Assembly: GCA_003212315.1 (NCBI GenBank)
Contig: QCQB01000001.1
Location: 1-64,000 of the forward strand
Direction: 5' to 3'
DNA: 64,000 nt
From: SAR116 cluster bacterium AG-447-C21
GTDB lineage: Bacteria; Pseudomonadota; Alphaproteobacteria; Thalassobaculales; Thalassobaculaceae
Notes under the pieces: model-generated
Told to the model about the DNA's origin: nothing
What the model saw: the letters and a program-made list of their open reading frames with translations, nothing else
Databases searched by the model: none
Part shown: in pieces, positions 25,169 to 35,956 of the stretch
How the letters are laid out: every line of letters starts with the position of its first letter
Position numbering within the stretch: position 1 is the first letter of the stretch
Position numbers and translations under genes: made by a program

Positions 25169-25549
25169 ATGGGTAAAACTTCGGCAGGACGAAAAGTAGC
25201 AGAGAACGAAGCACATGCGGTTCTTCGTAATCTTAGAATAAGTCCCCAAAAACTAAATTTGGTAGCAACAATGATTCGGGGCATGGACGCTGAAAAGGCT
25301 CTCGCCGCGCTAACATTCTCCCGACGACGAATCAGCGATGACGTAAAAAAAGCGGTGCAATCGGCTATAGCGAACGCCGAGAACAATCATCAGCTTGATG
25401 TGGATAGATTGTTTATAAAGGAAGCTTCTGTTGGAAAAGCGATCACCATGCGACGTTTCCGCCCGCGAGCAAGAGGTCGAACAGGCCGAATAAGAAAACC
25501 ATTCTCTCATTTGACTGTTATAGTCAGTGAACGCCAGGAGGCTGTATAA
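25169..25549 (+). CDS. rplV: 50S ribosomal protein L22
   Basis: L22 lines the exit tunnel. The 126 aa include [21 protein letters not shown] and the tunnel beta-hairpin tip [19 protein letters not shown], and end in [14 protein letters not shown]. Its stop overlaps the rpsC start (TAATG), so the two are translationally coupled. Confidence 0.97.
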   Translation: MGKTSAGRKVAENEAHAVLRNLRISPQKLNLVATMIRGMDAEKALAALTFSRRRISDDVKKAVQSAIANAENNHQLDVDRLFIKEASVGKAITMRRFRPRARGRTGRIRKPFSHLTVIVSERQEAV

Positions 25550-26235
25550 TGGGGCACAAAGTTAATCCAATCGGCCTTAGGCTTGGTATAAATAGAACGT
25601 GGGACTCTAGGTGGTTTGCGTCAAAAAACTATGCCGATTTGTTGCACCAGGATTTAAAATTACGTGGATATCTCCGTAAACGTCTCCAGCAAGCAGGGGT
25701 CAGCAGAGTTGTAATTGAACGTCCGGCTAAGAGAGCGCGAGTTACTATTTATACCGCGCGACCCGGTGTTGTCATTGGGAAGAAAGGTGGTGACATTGAG
25801 AAGTTGAGGTCGGAGCTCTCAGCGATGACGGACACGGATGTTCATTTAAACATTATTGAAATAAGAAAACCCGAGATTGATGCTAACTTGATAGCTGAAA
25901 ATATAGCGCAGCAGCTTAGTCGTCGAGTGGCATTTAGGCGGGCAATGAAGCGCGCTGTCCAATCTGCTATGCGGTTAGGCGCATTAGGGATACGGATAAA
26001 CTGCGCTGGCCGTTTGGGAGGCGCCGAAATAGCTAGAACAGAATGGTATCGAGAAGGACGTGTTCCGTTACATACGCTCCGTGCCGATATTGATTATGGG
26101 GAGTCGACGGCTCAGACAACGTATGGTGCTTGTGGTGTGAAGGTATGGGTTTTCAAAGGAGAAATAATGGCCCACGACCCGATGGCTCAAGATAAAAGAA
26201 TGTCAGAGCAGCAATTAGGTGGGCAACAGCGGTAA
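25549..26235 (+). CDS. rpsC: 30S ribosomal protein S3
   Basis: S3 is part of the mRNA entry helicase. The 228 aa have [23 protein letters not shown], the KH domain GXXG-type loop ([15 protein letters not shown]), and the C-terminal [31 protein letters not shown]. The length is usual for alphaproteobacteria. It is coupled to rplV and precedes rplP. Confidence 0.98.
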   Translation: MGHKVNPIGLRLGINRTWDSRWFASKNYADLLHQDLKLRGYLRKRLQQAGVSRVVIERPAKRARVTIYTARPGVVIGKKGGDIEKLRSELSAMTDTDVHLNIIEIRKPEIDANLIAENIAQQLSRRVAFRRAMKRAVQSAMRLGALGIRINCAGRLGGAEIARTEWYREGRVPLHTLRADIDYGESTAQTTYGACGVKVWVFKGEIMAHDPMAQDKRMSEQQLGGQQR

Positions 26236-26263
26236 GCTGGTTAGGTAAAGAGGAAACTGAAAG

Positions 26264-26680
26264 ATGCTTAGTCCAAAACGAACTAAATTTCGAAAAGCGC
26301 ATAAAGGCCGTATACACGGTAATGCAAAAGGTGGCACTCAGCTTAATTTTGGGTCTTATGGTCTTAAGGCGTTAACTCCGGCGCGGGTAACTGCCCGTCA
26401 AATAGAGGCAGCTCGGCGTGCTATTACTAGGCATATACGGCGGGCTGGCAGGGTGTGGATCCGAATATTCCCCGACGTTCCTGTCTCCAGTAAACCTGCA
26501 GAAGTAAGAATGGGGAAAGGAAAGGGGTCGCCTGAGTTCTGGGTTTGTCGAGTGAAGCCAGGAAGAGTGATGTTTGAGCTTGAGGGAGTCCCGCGCGAAC
26601 TAGCTCAACAGGCTTTTACTTTAGCTTCAGCGAAACTACCAGTAGATACGCGTTTCATAACTCGTCTTGGTGATAATTAG
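26264..26680 (+). CDS. rplP: 50S ribosomal protein L16
   Basis: L16 organises the A-site side of the large subunit. The 138 aa start [16 protein letters not shown] and have the conserved [27 protein letters not shown] and [23 protein letters not shown]. The start follows GAGG. It lies between rpsC and rpmC as in the standard S10 operon. Confidence 0.98.
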   Translation: MLSPKRTKFRKAHKGRIHGNAKGGTQLNFGSYGLKALTPARVTARQIEAARRAITRHIRRAGRVWIRIFPDVPVSSKPAEVRMGKGKGSPEFWVCRVKPGRVMFELEGVPRELAQQAFTLASAKLPVDTRFITRLGDN

Positions 26681-26695
26681 GGTAGGAGTTAGAGA

Positions 26696-26902
26696 ATGGC
26701 TAAAAAGACTGCTGTTGATTACAGAGCAAAGACTCAAGATGAGCTGGAGGCACAGTTAGTTGAGCTGAGAAAGGAACAGTTCAATCTTCGTTTCCAAGTG
26801 GCAAATGGACAACTGGAGAATACTGCTCGCTTTAGACAGGTGCGAAGAGATATAGCTAGAACTAAATTAATTATTTCGGAAAAAAATCGGGCCGTCGCCT
26901 GA
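26696..26902 (+). CDS. rpmC: 50S ribosomal protein L29
   Basis: L29 lies beside L23 at the tunnel exit. The 68-aa two-helix protein shows the family core [37 protein letters not shown] in parts typical of L29. It ends in TGA, evidence that TGA is a stop codon in this genome. rpsQ follows after 37 bases. Confidence 0.96.
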   Translation: MAKKTAVDYRAKTQDELEAQLVELRKEQFNLRFQVANGQLENTARFRQVRRDIARTKLIISEKNRAVA

Positions 26903-26939
26903 AAAGTAGCCATTTAGTGGCCAAGAGGAGTTAGTCAAA

Positions 26940-27182
26940 ATGCCGAAAAGAGAATTACAAGGCATCGTTGTAAGTGATAAGGCAGATAAAACCGTTGTTG
27001 TTAAAGTTGAGCGCCGTATTGTGCATCCAGTGTACAAAAAAATTATTAAACGTTCTAAGCGATTTGCGGCTCATGACGAAAACAATAAGCACAAAATGGG
27101 CGAGATTGTTCGAATTCGGGAATGCGCGCCAAGATCGAAAAGAAAAACATGGGAAGTTGTCGATTCAGCTGTCGCTGAATAA
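26940..27182 (+). CDS. rpsQ: 30S ribosomal protein S17
   Basis: S17 is an OB-fold protein that binds the 16S 5' domain early in assembly. The 80 aa contain [39 protein letters not shown] and [21 protein letters not shown]. It is the last gene of the S10 operon; rplN follows after 22 bases without a visible terminator. Confidence 0.97.
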   Translation: MPKRELQGIVVSDKADKTVVVKVERRIVHPVYKKIIKRSKRFAAHDENNKHKMGEIVRIRECAPRSKRKTWEVVDSAVAE

Positions 27183-27204
27183 TAGATAATTAAGGATATT
27201 CGAT

Positions 27205-27573
27205 ATGATCCAAATGCAATCAAATCTAGATATTGCGGATAACTCCGGGGCTCGGCGGGTGCAGTGTATTAAGGTCCTTGGAGGTTCAAAAAGAAAAGTT
27301 GCTGGAGTGGGTGATGTTATAGTTGTCTCTGTCAAGGAAGCTATTCCCAGAGGCCGTGTCAAAAAAGGCGAAGTGTTAAAGGCTGTTATTGTTAGAACAG
27401 CTAAGGAAATAAGGCGCGTTGATGGGACGGCCATCCGTTTTGATAGAAATGCAGCAGTTTTGATCAATAACCAGAACGAGCCCATCGGCACACGGATTTT
27501 TGGTCCTGTTACAAGAGAACTTCGAGCTAAGCAATTTATGAAAATAATTTCCCTTGCGCCGGAGGTGCTTTAG
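27205..27573 (+). CDS. rplN: 50S ribosomal protein L14
   Basis: L14 binds 23S rRNA at the subunit interface and is the binding site of the silencing factor RsfS. The 122 aa have [21 protein letters not shown], the central [25 protein letters not shown] and [18 protein letters not shown]. It opens the spc-type operon; rplX follows with no gap. Confidence 0.98.
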   Translation: MIQMQSNLDIADNSGARRVQCIKVLGGSKRKVAGVGDVIVVSVKEAIPRGRVKKGEVLKAVIVRTAKEIRRVDGTAIRFDRNAAVLINNQNEPIGTRIFGPVTRELRAKQFMKIISLAPEVL

Positions 27574-27897
27574 ATGGCCAGAAAAATTAAAATCCGGAAA
27601 GGCGATAACGTTATAGTCACTACCGGGAAAGATAGTGGAAAAACGGGAGAGGTATTGCTTGTATATCCCAATACCTCAAGAGTACTGGTACGAGGTATCA
27701 ATGTAGTAAAACGTCACACTAAACCTAGCCAGACAACGACAGGTGGAATAATGGAGCGAGAGGCCTCCATTCATATCTCAAATGTAGCCCACATTGATCC
27801 AAAAACGAATAAGGCGTCCAAAGTTGGGTATCGATTTTTAGAGGACGGTCGTAAGGTGCGTTTTGCCAGAAGTTCTGGCGAAGTTATAGACGCGTAG
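27574..27897 (+). CDS. rplX: 50S ribosomal protein L24
   Basis: L24 starts large subunit assembly. The 107 aa include the KOW motif (IRKGDNVIVTTGKDSGKTGEVL) and the conserved GINVVKRHTKPSQTTTGGIMEREASIH split over two strands. The ATG directly follows the rplN stop. Confidence 0.97.
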   Translation: MARKIKIRKGDNVIVTTGKDSGKTGEVLLVYPNTSRVLVRGINVVKRHTKPSQTTTGGIMEREASIHISNVAHIDPKTNKASKVGYRFLEDGRKVRFARSSGEVIDA

Positions 27898-27917
27898 AAA
27901 TAATGGAGTAGAGAAAA

Positions 27918-28457
27918 ATGACGCGTTTGAACGATTTATATACACAATCTATTCGCCCTGATCTTATCAAAGAGTCCGGTTATTCTAATCTTCTCCAAGT
28001 TCCTAAATTGGAGAAGATTGTAATTAATATGGGGATCGGGGAGGCTGTTCAGGATTCAAAGAAAGTTGCGGCGGCAGTCTCGGAATTGTCGTTAATAACT
28101 GGGCAAAAACCAATCACAACTAAGGCAAAGAAATCAGTTGCTGGGTTTAAGCTTCGCGAGGGGATGGCAATCGGATGTAAAGTCACACTTCGAAGAGATC
28201 GTATGTATGAGTTTTTGGATAGATTGATAACAATAGCTCTACCGAGGGTGAGAGACTTTAGAGGCTTAAATCCCAGAAGTTTTGACGGTTATGGAAATTA
28301 TGCGATGGGATTGAAGGAGCAGATAGTTTTTCCTGAAATTGATTATGATCGTATCGATTCTGTGAGAGGCATGGATATCATTTTTGTAACATCTGCTAAG
28401 ACAGATGATGAGGCGCGGGAGCTCTTGCGTCGATTTAGTTTCCCATTCGAAAAATGA
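27918..28457 (+). CDS. rplE: 50S ribosomal protein L5
   Basis: L5 binds 5S rRNA and contacts the P-site tRNA. The 179 aa include [43 protein letters not shown] and the C-terminal [30 protein letters not shown] region. Length and order in the spc operon are standard. Confidence 0.98.
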   Translation: MTRLNDLYTQSIRPDLIKESGYSNLLQVPKLEKIVINMGIGEAVQDSKKVAAAVSELSLITGQKPITTKAKKSVAGFKLREGMAIGCKVTLRRDRMYEFLDRLITIALPRVRDFRGLNPRSFDGYGNYAMGLKEQIVFPEIDYDRIDSVRGMDIIFVTSAKTDDEARELLRRFSFPFEK

Positions 28458-28476
28458 TTGGGGAAGGAGAGGGCAA

Positions 28477-28782
28477 ATGGCCAGAAAAAGTTCAATAGAG
28501 AAAAATAAGAATAGAGAGAAATTAGTAGCTATGCATGCGGCTAAACGAATGCGTCTTAAAGCTATGATTAAAGATAAAGAACTTCCAATCGAAGAGAGAT
28601 TCAACGCAGGCTTAAAGTTAAGCGAGATGCCAAGAAACGGCGCAAGGATTCGCCTGAGAAATAGATGTCAGGTTACAGGGCGACCAAGAGGTTATTATAG
28701 AAAATTCAAAATGTCACGAATAGCATTACGCGATTTGGGTTCAACTGGGCAAGTACCAGGTCTTGTGAAATCTAGTTGGTAG
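28477..28782 (+). CDS. rpsN: 30S ribosomal protein S14, zinc-free type
   Basis: S14 completes the 30S head. I start at ATG 28477 ([17 protein letters not shown]), 101 aa, after GGAGAGGG; the track start at 28405 lies in rplE. The conserved [21 protein letters not shown] and [19 protein letters not shown] are present. The four cysteines of the short zinc form are absent, so this is the long C-minus type. Confidence 0.97.
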   Translation: MARKSSIEKNKNREKLVAMHAAKRMRLKAMIKDKELPIEERFNAGLKLSEMPRNGARIRLRNRCQVTGRPRGYYRKFKMSRIALRDLGSTGQVPGLVKSSW

Positions 28783-28791
28783 GAGACAGCA

Positions 28792-29196
28792 ATGACGATG
28801 AGCGATCCGCTTGGAGATATGTTAACAAGAATCCGGAATGGTCAGCAGGCGCGAAAGAATGTGATATCTTCGCCAGCCTCCCGGATGCGCAGTAATGTTT
28901 TGGAAGTCCTGAAAAGAGAGGGCTATATTCGAGGTTTCACTAGTGATTTATCTGAAGAAACACAGAATTGTTCCCATCTTAATATTGAGTTAAAATACTA
29001 TGAAGGGGAACCAGTCATTCGAGAAATAAAGCGAATATCAAAGCCGGGCCGTCGAGTTTACTCCAAAATTAAGGAGTTGCCGCGGGTTTTTAATGGGCTT
29101 GGTATTTCTATAATCTCAACCCCACAAGGTGTAATGTCAGATAACGAGGCGAGAGCCGCAAATGTTGGCGGTGAAGTCTTATGTCACGTATTTTAG
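28792..29196 (+). CDS. rpsH: 30S ribosomal protein S8
   Basis: S8 binds the central domain of 16S rRNA and is the usual repressor of the spc operon. The 134 aa start [18 protein letters not shown] (the second ATG at 28798 is also possible) and end with [27 protein letters not shown], including the conserved SxxxGVMxxxEA pattern. Confidence 0.98.
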   Translation: MTMSDPLGDMLTRIRNGQQARKNVISSPASRMRSNVLEVLKREGYIRGFTSDLSEETQNCSHLNIELKYYEGEPVIREIKRISKPGRRVYSKIKELPRVFNGLGISIISTPQGVMSDNEARAANVGGEVLCHVF

Positions 29197-29211
29197 GCTG
29201 GAGTAGATTTT

Positions 29212-29745
29212 ATGTCGAGAGTAGGTAAAAATCCGGTCGCTGTCCCAGACGGTGTTACAGTGGAAATCATAGATAGTATTCTAAATGTGAAAGGTAAGTT
29301 GGGTCAGCAATCACTCACTATATCCGATGAAGTTCAGGTTACACTAGACGAGAATATAGTTTCCGTATCACCCAAGTCGAAAACAAAGCAATCGCGATCG
29401 ATGTGGGGTACAACGCGGGCGCGGATAAATAATATGGTAATCGGAGTGGATGAAGGTTTCACGGTTGATTTAGAAATAAATGGCGTGGGATATAGGGCCG
29501 CGGTAGAGGGACGGGATTTAGTATTAGCTCTTGGTTACAGCCATCCTGTGCGCTACGCGATACCTGAGGGTGTCAATATGAGGTGTGAACGCCCAACAGC
29601 AATATCTATTCATGGTAGCGACAAACAGCAGGTTGGACAATTAGCTTCAGAGATCAGGGCATATAGACCTCCAGAACCGTTTAAAGGCAAAGGAATCAAA
29701 TATGCACACGAAACAATACGCCGCAAAGAAGGCAAGAAGAAATAG
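29212..29745 (+). CDS. rplF: 50S ribosomal protein L6
   Basis: L6 sits near the factor-binding site. The 177 aa have [19 protein letters not shown], the central [21 protein letters not shown] and the C-terminal [19 protein letters not shown] motif. It follows rpsH by 15 bases. Confidence 0.98.
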   Translation: MSRVGKNPVAVPDGVTVEIIDSILNVKGKLGQQSLTISDEVQVTLDENIVSVSPKSKTKQSRSMWGTTRARINNMVIGVDEGFTVDLEINGVGYRAAVEGRDLVLALGYSHPVRYAIPEGVNMRCERPTAISIHGSDKQQVGQLASEIRAYRPPEPFKGKGIKYAHETIRRKEGKKK

Positions 29746-29756
29746 GGGCAAATAGG

Positions 29757-30119
29757 ATGCTTAAAACCAAAGAACTTTTTTCGAAGCGCGCACAACGCAA
29801 TCGCTCTGCTCTTCGACGGAAGTCTCCTGACAAGGTTCGACTTTCGGTATTTAGATCATCCAAAAATATTTATGCGCAACTTATTGATGACTCTCAGGGA
29901 CTTACTATTGCTTCTGCGTCTTCATTAGAAAAGGATCTGCGTAATTCTTTGAAGACTGGTGCTGATAAATCTGCAGCTGAGGCAGTCGGGAAGTTGGTTG
30001 CAGAAAGAGCTTTGGAAAAAGGGCTAAACGAGGTCGTTTTTGATCGTGGTGGATATAGATACCATGGTCGCGTTAAGGCTCTCGCTGATAGTGCACGCGA
30101 AGCTGGTCTTAAATTTTAA
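29757..30119 (+). CDS. rplR: 50S ribosomal protein L18
   Basis: L18 carries 5S rRNA together with L5. The 120 aa show [77 protein letters not shown] in separate typical blocks. Start ATG 29757 lies 11 bases after rplF. Confidence 0.97.
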   Translation: MLKTKELFSKRAQRNRSALRRKSPDKVRLSVFRSSKNIYAQLIDDSQGLTIASASSLEKDLRNSLKTGADKSAAEAVGKLVAERALEKGLNEVVFDRGGYRYHGRVKALADSAREAGLKF

Positions 30120-30131
30120 AGGGAGCCTCTC

Positions 30132-30695
30132 ATGGCACGTGGTGAAAGACAAGAACGTAGTAATAGAGATCAAAAAGAAGATCCGGAACTAATAGAAAAA
30201 CTGGTCGGTATAAACCGAGTGGCGAAAGTGGTTAAAGGAGGCAGAAGATTTGGTTTTGCCGCTCTCGTGGTCGTTGGGGACGGTCGTGGACGGGTTGGCC
30301 ATGGGGCGGGAAAGGCTCGGGAAGTTCCAGAGGCGATCAGAAAAGCCACCGACCAAGCGAAAAGAACGATGGTGAGGGTTCCATTAAGAGAAGGTAGAAC
30401 GTTGCATCATGATATGAAAGGCGATTATGGAGCTGGCCATGTAGTGCTTCGCTCTGCACCGGCTGGCACTGGCGTAATAGCGGGTGGTCCGATGCGCGCA
30501 ATTTTTGAGTCGTTGGGGGTTCAAGATGTTGTTGCAAAGTCTACGGGATCATCCAATCCTCACAATATGATAAAAGCAACTTTCGACGCCTTAACCCGAA
30601 TAGGGTCTCCACGCGCTGTCGCGGGAAAACGGGGGAAAAAAGTGGCAGAGATTTTTGGACGGAATTCAAACGACGGTGAGCCGTCACGGACCTAG
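30132..30695 (+). CDS. rpsE: 30S ribosomal protein S5
   Basis: S5 supports decoding accuracy and mRNA unwinding. The 187 aa contain the double-stranded RNA-binding part ([43 protein letters not shown]) and the C-terminal [22 protein letters not shown] with [20 protein letters not shown] short polar N-terminal extension precedes the core, as is common in alphaproteobacteria. Confidence 0.98.
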   Translation: MARGERQERSNRDQKEDPELIEKLVGINRVAKVVKGGRRFGFAALVVVGDGRGRVGHGAGKAREVPEAIRKATDQAKRTMVRVPLREGRTLHHDMKGDYGAGHVVLRSAPAGTGVIAGGPMRAIFESLGVQDVVAKSTGSSNPHNMIKATFDALTRIGSPRAVAGKRGKKVAEIFGRNSNDGEPSRT

Positions 30696-30729
30696 GGTTC
30701 TAAAGTTATTATCTCAGGTGGAGTAACAA

Positions 30730-30933
30730 ATGAATAAAGTTAAAAAGGGAAACGGTGTTCTAACAGTCACCCAGATTAAAAGTGCTATTGGAAGAAAACC
30801 AGGTCAGAAAGAGACTTTGGTTGGACTTGGTCTGAATAAGCTTCATAAGACTAGCACGCTAGAGGACACACCGGCAATTCGTGGGATGATTGACAAAGTG
30901 AGCCATCTTTTGAAAATTGAAGATAATAAGTAG
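30730..30933 (+). CDS. rpmD: 50S ribosomal protein L30
   Basis: L30 is a small large-subunit protein. The 67 aa read [30 protein letters not shown] and end [17 protein letters not shown], the family pattern. It follows rpsE after 34 bases with a GGTGGAG before the ATG. Confidence 0.96.
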   Translation: MNKVKKGNGVLTVTQIKSAIGRKPGQKETLVGLGLNKLHKTSTLEDTPAIRGMIDKVSHLLKIEDNK

Positions 30934-30979
30934 CAACTACTAGATTAGCGATATTAGCCTCTTAGGAGACTGCAGGAAA

Positions 30980-31456
30980 ATGAGATTAAACGAGCTTAGA
31001 GATAATGATGGCGCCCGAACCGAAAGAAAGAGAGTCGGGCGAGGTGCTGGATCAGGAACTGGAAAAACCAGTGGCAAAGGGCATAAAGGGCAAAAATCAA
31101 GAGCCGGAGCTACAATCAATGGTTTTGAGGGCGGTCAAATGCCTATATACAGGCGGCTTCCAAAAAGAGGTTTCAAAAATCCATTTAGAAAGCAATATGC
31201 AGTCGTAAATTTAGGTGATGTGCAGAAAGCTCTCGAGGATGGGAGGCTTGAAAAGGGTAAGGAATTAGATGAAAATATTCTACGTGAGGCAGGCTTAGCA
31301 GGCAAAAAAAACCTAAGAGTCCGCTTGCTTGCCAAAGGGGATTTCAAATCTAAAATTACGATAAGGGTTGCGGGAGCATCCCAATCAGCATTGGCTGCCG
31401 TAGAGAAAGCAGGTGGGGCAGTCATTCTAGAACAGACTACTGACAGTAACAGCTAG
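30980..31456 (+). CDS. rplO: 50S ribosomal protein L15
   Basis: L15 is a late assembly protein of the large subunit. The 158 aa begin [22 protein letters not shown], with the glycine/lysine-rich [20 protein letters not shown] and [21 protein letters not shown]. The C-terminal part ([20 protein letters not shown]) is also typical. secY starts 10 bases later. Confidence 0.98.
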   Translation: MRLNELRDNDGARTERKRVGRGAGSGTGKTSGKGHKGQKSRAGATINGFEGGQMPIYRRLPKRGFKNPFRKQYAVVNLGDVQKALEDGRLEKGKELDENILREAGLAGKKNLRVRLLAKGDFKSKITIRVAGASQSALAAVEKAGGAVILEQTTDSNS

Positions 31457-31466
31457 GATAAAAAGT

Positions 31467-32813
31467 ATGGCGTCAAGCGCCGAACAATTTGCATCATCCT
31501 TTAATTTTGGCGCTTTATCGAAGGCGGCTGATCTTAAGAAACGTATTTGGTTCACTTTAGCGGCATTAGTCGTGTATCGATTGGGAACCTATATTCCTAT
31601 TCCAGGGATTGATCCAGCAGTACTTAAGGAGATATTTGACCAAAATGCGGGTGGCATCTTGGGGATGTTTGATATGTTCGCAGGTGGCGCTTTGGGGCGT
31701 ATGACGATCTTCGCACTCAATATAATGCCTTATATATCTGCGGCTATAATAATGCAGTTAATGACTGCCGTGTCGCCAAACCTCGATACTCTAAAAAAAG
31801 AAGGAGAGGCCGGCCGAAAAAAAATCAATCAATACACTAGGTATTTGACCGTTCTGCTCGCGGCGGTGCAGGCATATGGTATCTCTGTTGGTTTAGAAAA
31901 TATGGCTAGCGGAGGTGGGGCCGCCGTAGTGAACCCGGGTCTTTTTTTTCGGGCCACGACAGTTATTACACTGGTTGGGGGAACGATTTTTTTGATGTGG
32001 TTGGGTGAACAAATCACTGCGAGAGGAATTGGCAATGGAATTTCATTAATTATCTTTGCGGGTATTGTAGCCAATTTGCCTCAGGCGCTAGCTGGAACGC
32101 TAGAGTTGGGACGCACAGGAGCTCTTTCTGCGGCTTTCATTGTATTGCTGCTGTTAATGGCGATTGCTGTGATTGCGTTCATAGTATTTATTGAACGATC
32201 TCAAAGAAAAATTACAGTTCAGTACCCTAAGCGTCAGATGGGTAATAAGATGACGGGTGGTGAGTCGTCGCACCTTCCATTAAAATTAAATGTATCGGGT
32301 GTGATACCGCCTATTTTTGCAAGTTCAATCTTACTTATGCCCGTCACATTCGCTCAATTCTCGGCTAGTGGAGGTGGACCAGAGTGGCTGACAACAATAA
32401 ATGCACTTCTTGGGAGAGGACAGCCTCTCTATCTAGCGGTTTATATTGGACTAATTGTTTTCTTTGCATTTTTCTACACGGCTATAGTTTTTAATCCCGT
32501 TGAAACAGCGGATAACCTAAAAAAGTATGGTGGATTTGTCCCTGGAATAAGACCAGGAAAAAATACCGCTGATTATTTAGACTATGTTTTGACACGTTTA
32601 ACCGCGATTGGAGCAGCATATTTAGCAGCAGTTTGTATTTTACCTGAAATTCTCATTAGTCAATATCAGGTTCCCTTCTACTTTGGCGGCACTAGTCTTT
32701 TGATCGTTGTTACCGTGACCTTAGATACTGTAGGACAGGTGCAATCTCATCTTCTAGCGCATCAATATGATGGATTGATAAAAAAATCGAAGTTGCGAGG
32801 TAAAAGAGGATGA
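31467..32813 (+). CDS. secY: Preprotein translocase subunit SecY
   Basis: SecY is the protein-conducting channel of the inner membrane, working with SecE (5702) and SecA. The 448 aa show ten hydrophobic spans, the plug region (FDMFAGGALGRMTIFALNIMPYISAAIIMQL), the cytoplasmic QRKITVQYPKRQ loop and the conserved EVADNLKK-like VETADNLKKYGGFVPGIRPG. Its stop overlaps the adk start by 4 bases (ATGA). rpmJ, found after secY in many other bacteria, is absent. Confidence 0.98.
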   Translation: MASSAEQFASSFNFGALSKAADLKKRIWFTLAALVVYRLGTYIPIPGIDPAVLKEIFDQNAGGILGMFDMFAGGALGRMTIFALNIMPYISAAIIMQLMTAVSPNLDTLKKEGEAGRKKINQYTRYLTVLLAAVQAYGISVGLENMASGGGAAVVNPGLFFRATTVITLVGGTIFLMWLGEQITARGIGNGISLIIFAGIVANLPQALAGTLELGRTGALSAAFIVLLLLMAIAVIAFIVFIERSQRKITVQYPKRQMGNKMTGGESSHLPLKLNVSGVIPPIFASSILLMPVTFAQFSASGGGPEWLTTINALLGRGQPLYLAVYIGLIVFFAFFYTAIVFNPVETADNLKKYGGFVPGIRPGKNTADYLDYVLTRLTAIGAAYLAAVCILPEILISQYQVPFYFGGTSLLIVVTVTLDTVGQVQSHLLAHQYDGLIKKSKLRGKRG

Positions 32814-33385
32814 ATATAATTCTTCTTGGTCCTCCCGGTGCAGGAAAGGGTACTCAAGCAAAATATTTGATAAGTGCTTTTGGCCTAAAGCAACTTTCAA
32901 CAGGGGATATGCTAAGGGCTGCCATAGAAGAGGGTTCGGATCTCGGTAAGCAGGTTCAGTTAATTGTCGATTCAGGTAATCTGGTCCCAGACAATATAAT
33001 GATTGAAATGATTACCACGCGGATTACTCGAACGGATTGTAAAGGGGGGTTCATATTAGATGGATTTCCACGTACTGTACTCCAAGCAGAAACATTAACC
33101 GAGGTTCTTTCGCAGAAAAAAATAAAGATAGACCATGTGATCGCTTTGGATGTAAAACTTAGTAGTTTACTTGATCGGATTAGAAATCGTGCGTTAGAAA
33201 CAGCGCAGGAGCAAAGGCGACAGGATGACGATGAGGAAACGCTCAAGCACCGATTGAATGTATATAAGGAACAAACAGAGCCAATTTTACCATATTATGA
33301 AAAATTGGGCTTACTAAAAACAATAGATGGAATGCTTGCACCAGATGAGGTAAGCAAAGAAATTAACGACGTTTTGGCGGAGTGA
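32810..33385 (+). CDS. adk: Adenylate kinase (short LID form)
   Basis: Adenylate kinase interconverts ATP + AMP and 2 ADP. The 191 aa start MNIILLGPPGAGKGTQAK (P-loop at residues 7-15), with STGDMLRAAI and GFPRTVLQAE for AMP binding and a short LID near RRQDDDEETLKHRLNVY. This is the short form without the zinc LID insert. It is translationally coupled to secY. The stop is TGA. Confidence 0.97.
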   Translation: MNIILLGPPGAGKGTQAKYLISAFGLKQLSTGDMLRAAIEEGSDLGKQVQLIVDSGNLVPDNIMIEMITTRITRTDCKGGFILDGFPRTVLQAETLTEVLSQKKIKIDHVIALDVKLSSLLDRIRNRALETAQEQRRQDDDEETLKHRLNVYKEQTEPILPYYEKLGLLKTIDGMLAPDEVSKEINDVLAE

Positions 33386-33409
33386 AAAGGAACAAAAGAC
33401 GTAACCGTA

Positions 33410-33437
33410 TTGACTTGAACGAATGCATTTGTATAAT
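33410..33437 (+). promoter_or_regulatory. Strong sigma70-like promoter of the alpha operon
   Basis: TTGACT at 33410-33415, a 16-base spacer and a perfect TATAAT at 33432-33437 lie after adk. RNA would start near 33444, about 100 bases before rpsM. It gives rpsM-rpsK-rpoA-rplQ a promoter of their own inside the long ribosomal protein cluster. Confidence 0.75.
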
Positions 33438-33542
33438 CCGGCGCCCTAGGTCAGCGTTGCTTAAATATACAAAATTTAGTGTTTCTTTAAATAACGATTG
33501 TGATGGTTTGATGGCAGAAAAAGAGAAAAGGGAGTGCAAAAC

Positions 33543-33911
33543 TTGGCACGAATAGCAGGAATTAATATCCCAACTCAGAAACGTGTAGAGATTGCCTTGA
33601 CTTATATATATGGAATTGGCAGGACAACGGCGGCGGATCTATGTAAGAAACTCGAAATTCCTGCAGAACGCCGGGTCAGTGATCTGATGGAAGAAGAACT
33701 AACACGGCTGCGTGATATGATCGATTCTGACGTGGTTGTTGAAGGCGATCTGCGTCGGAAAACAGCAATGGATATCAAGCGGCTTATGGATTTAGGTTGC
33801 TACAAAGGATTACGCCACCGTAAAGGTCTCCCCGTTCATGGCCAGCGGACTCATACTAATGCGCGCACTAGAAAAGGCCCTGCTAGACCAATAGCAGGTA
33901 AAAAGAAATAA
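33543..33911 (+). CDS. rpsM: 30S ribosomal protein S13
   Basis: S13 bridges the 30S head to the 50S subunit. I start at TTG 33543 ([19 protein letters not shown]), 122 aa as in relatives, with GGGAG 9 bases before; the track start GTG 33534 overlaps that Shine-Dalgarno. The C-terminal [24 protein letters not shown] is near-invariant. It is the first gene of the alpha operon. Confidence 0.95.
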   Translation: MARIAGINIPTQKRVEIALTYIYGIGRTTAADLCKKLEIPAERRVSDLMEEELTRLRDMIDSDVVVEGDLRRKTAMDIKRLMDLGCYKGLRHRKGLPVHGQRTHTNARTRKGPARPIAGKKK

Positions 33912-33944
33912 AACAGCTCAATACTTCTTGGAGTAGTTAAGAGA

Positions 33945-34340
33945 ATGGCAAAGCAACCAACCCAGGCTCGAGTTAGACGGCGAGAGCGAAAGAACATAAT
34001 TTCAGGCGTGGCTCATGTAAATGCCACCTTCAACAATACGATGATAACAATTACTGATGCACAAGGTAATGCTATATCGTGGTCTTCGGCTGGAGCAATG
34101 GGGTTCAAGGGTTCCAGGAAATCAACACCATATGCGGCACAGGTGGCTGCAGAAGACGCAGGAAAAAAAGCTGCGGAACATGGCATGAAGACTTTAGAAA
34201 TAGAGGTGAGTGGCCCGGGCTCTGGTCGAGAATCAGCACTAAGGGCACTTCAGACTGTGGGTTTCCAGGTAAATTCTATCAAGGACGTTACACCGATACC
34301 CCATAATGGATGTCGCCCACCCAAACGGCGTCGAGTCTAG
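33945..34340 (+). CDS. rpsK: 30S ribosomal protein S11
   Basis: S11 shapes the 30S platform. The 131 aa contain [42 protein letters not shown] and [18 protein letters not shown], all standard. It lies between rpsM and rpoA. Confidence 0.98.
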   Translation: MAKQPTQARVRRRERKNIISGVAHVNATFNNTMITITDAQGNAISWSSAGAMGFKGSRKSTPYAAQVAAEDAGKKAAEHGMKTLEIEVSGPGSGRESALRALQTVGFQVNSIKDVTPIPHNGCRPPKRRRV

Positions 34341-34451
34341 TCTCGTTTTAGTCTTCTTTGATACAGCAAAGTGGGCAACGATTGTTGTGTTTAGAATTAT
34401 TAAGAAATAACTAGGATAAAATCTTTCTAGTTTTAAAAATGTGAGGTCGAT

Positions 34452-35471
34452 GTGGTAGTTCAGAAAAATTGGCAAGCTCTAATAAAACCCAGTAATCTTG
34501 ATGTTCAGCCGGGTAGTGATCCTGGGAGAACGGCGATAGTTATAGCCGAACCATTGGAGCGCGGGTATGGTCTCACTTTAGGAAACGGCCTAAGGCGTAT
34601 TTTGTTATCGTCGTTACAGGGGGCTGCAGTAACATCGATGCAAATCGATGGTATTCTGCATGAGTTTACTACTATTCCCGGCGTGAGAGAAGATGTTACT
34701 GATGTTGTTCTAAATGTTAAGTCAATGGCACTTAGAATGGACGGCGATGGCCCAAAGAAGATGAGACTTAAGGCAACCGGGCCCGGTGAAGTGACAGCAG
34801 GCATGATCGAAACCGGTGCTGATATCGAAATAATGAATACCGACTTGGTGATTTGTGCTCTGGATAAAGGTGCCACATTGTCAATGGAGTTCACTGTTGA
34901 AACTGGAAAAGGCTATGTTGCAGCAAATTCTAACAGAAGTGAGGATTCACCGATAGGGCTCATTCCTGTTGATGCCGTGTTCAGTCCTGTCCGACAGGTC
35001 ACTTACAAGGTTGAAAATACGAGGGTTGGACAGGTAACAGACTTTGATAAGCTGACGTTAGATTTGGAAACAGATGGATCGATGACACCAGAGGATGCTA
35101 TAGCTTATGCTGCCAGAATTCTGCAGGACCAATTACAACTCTTTATAAATTTTGAAGAACCCAATCAATCAGTGGAGAAAGATGAAGCCAAAGAGTTACC
35201 TTTTAATCGTAATTTACTTCGAAAAGTTGATGAGTTAGAGCTATCGGTTAGATCAGCCAATTGTCTGAAAAACGATAACATAGTTTATATTGGTGATTTG
35301 GTGCAGAAAAGCGAGCCGGAAATGCTCCGAACACCAAACTTTGGCCGTAAAAGTTTGAATGAAATAAAAGAGGTTCTAGGGACAATGGGATTGTTGCTAG
35401 GGATGGACGTCGTGGATTGGCCGCCAGAAAATATAGAGGAATTAGCGCGCCGAATTGAGGAACCATTTTAG
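34452..35471 (+). CDS. rpoA: DNA-directed RNA polymerase subunit alpha
   Basis: Alpha dimerises to start assembly of RNA polymerase and contacts activators and UP elements. The 339 aa begin at GTG 34452 ([18 protein letters not shown]). The N-terminal assembly domain has [23 protein letters not shown]. The C-terminal domain starts near residue 250 ([22 protein letters not shown]) with the helix-hairpin-helix part [17 protein letters not shown]. rplQ follows after 47 bases. Confidence 0.98.
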   Translation: MVVQKNWQALIKPSNLDVQPGSDPGRTAIVIAEPLERGYGLTLGNGLRRILLSSLQGAAVTSMQIDGILHEFTTIPGVREDVTDVVLNVKSMALRMDGDGPKKMRLKATGPGEVTAGMIETGADIEIMNTDLVICALDKGATLSMEFTVETGKGYVAANSNRSEDSPIGLIPVDAVFSPVRQVTYKVENTRVGQVTDFDKLTLDLETDGSMTPEDAIAYAARILQDQLQLFINFEEPNQSVEKDEAKELPFNRNLLRKVDELELSVRSANCLKNDNIVYIGDLVQKSEPEMLRTPNFGRKSLNEIKEVLGTMGLLLGMDVVDWPPENIEELARRIEEPF

Positions 35472-35518
35472 GCTTTAGATCTAAAAAAAAGGTATGATAG
35501 TTAAATAGGAGCAGTGTA

Positions 35519-35956
35519 ATGCGTCATGGTAAGGCGAGACGCCGATTGAATAGAACATCTAGTCATAGGAAAGCTATGTTTAAAAACATGGCAAATGCGC
35601 TGATAAAGCATGAGCAAATTGTTACAACACTGCCAAAAGCAAAAGACTTACGTGGGGTGGTTGAAAAACTTATAACTTTAGGAAAGAGAGACACGTTGCA
35701 CACTCGCAGGCTGGTTTTCTCAAGACTCCGTGATGAAGGAATGACGAAAAAGTTGTTTGATACATTGGGGGTCCGATACAAAGAAAGACAAGGTGGTTAC
35801 ACAAGAGTTTTGAAAGCAGGTTTTAGATATGGAGATAGTGCTCCAATGGCCGTCATCGAGCTTGTGGATAGGGATGAAGATGCGCGTGGATTGGATTCAG
35901 GGCCAATATTTGCGGCCGAGGAAGATGACGCTGCAGCGATGCCAGCAGCTATTTAA
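35519..35956 (+). CDS. rplQ: 50S ribosomal protein L17
   Basis: L17 lies at the bottom of the large subunit. The 145 aa start [20 protein letters not shown] and include the core [17 protein letters not shown] and [26 protein letters not shown]. About 27 acidic/alanine-rich residues follow the core ([20 protein letters not shown]). It ends the alpha operon. No clear terminator is visible, though a T8 run lies at 36050-36057. Confidence 0.97.
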   Translation: MRHGKARRRLNRTSSHRKAMFKNMANALIKHEQIVTTLPKAKDLRGVVEKLITLGKRDTLHTRRLVFSRLRDEGMTKKLFDTLGVRYKERQGGYTRVLKAGFRYGDSAPMAVIELVDRDEDARGLDSGPIFAAEEDDAAAMPAAI

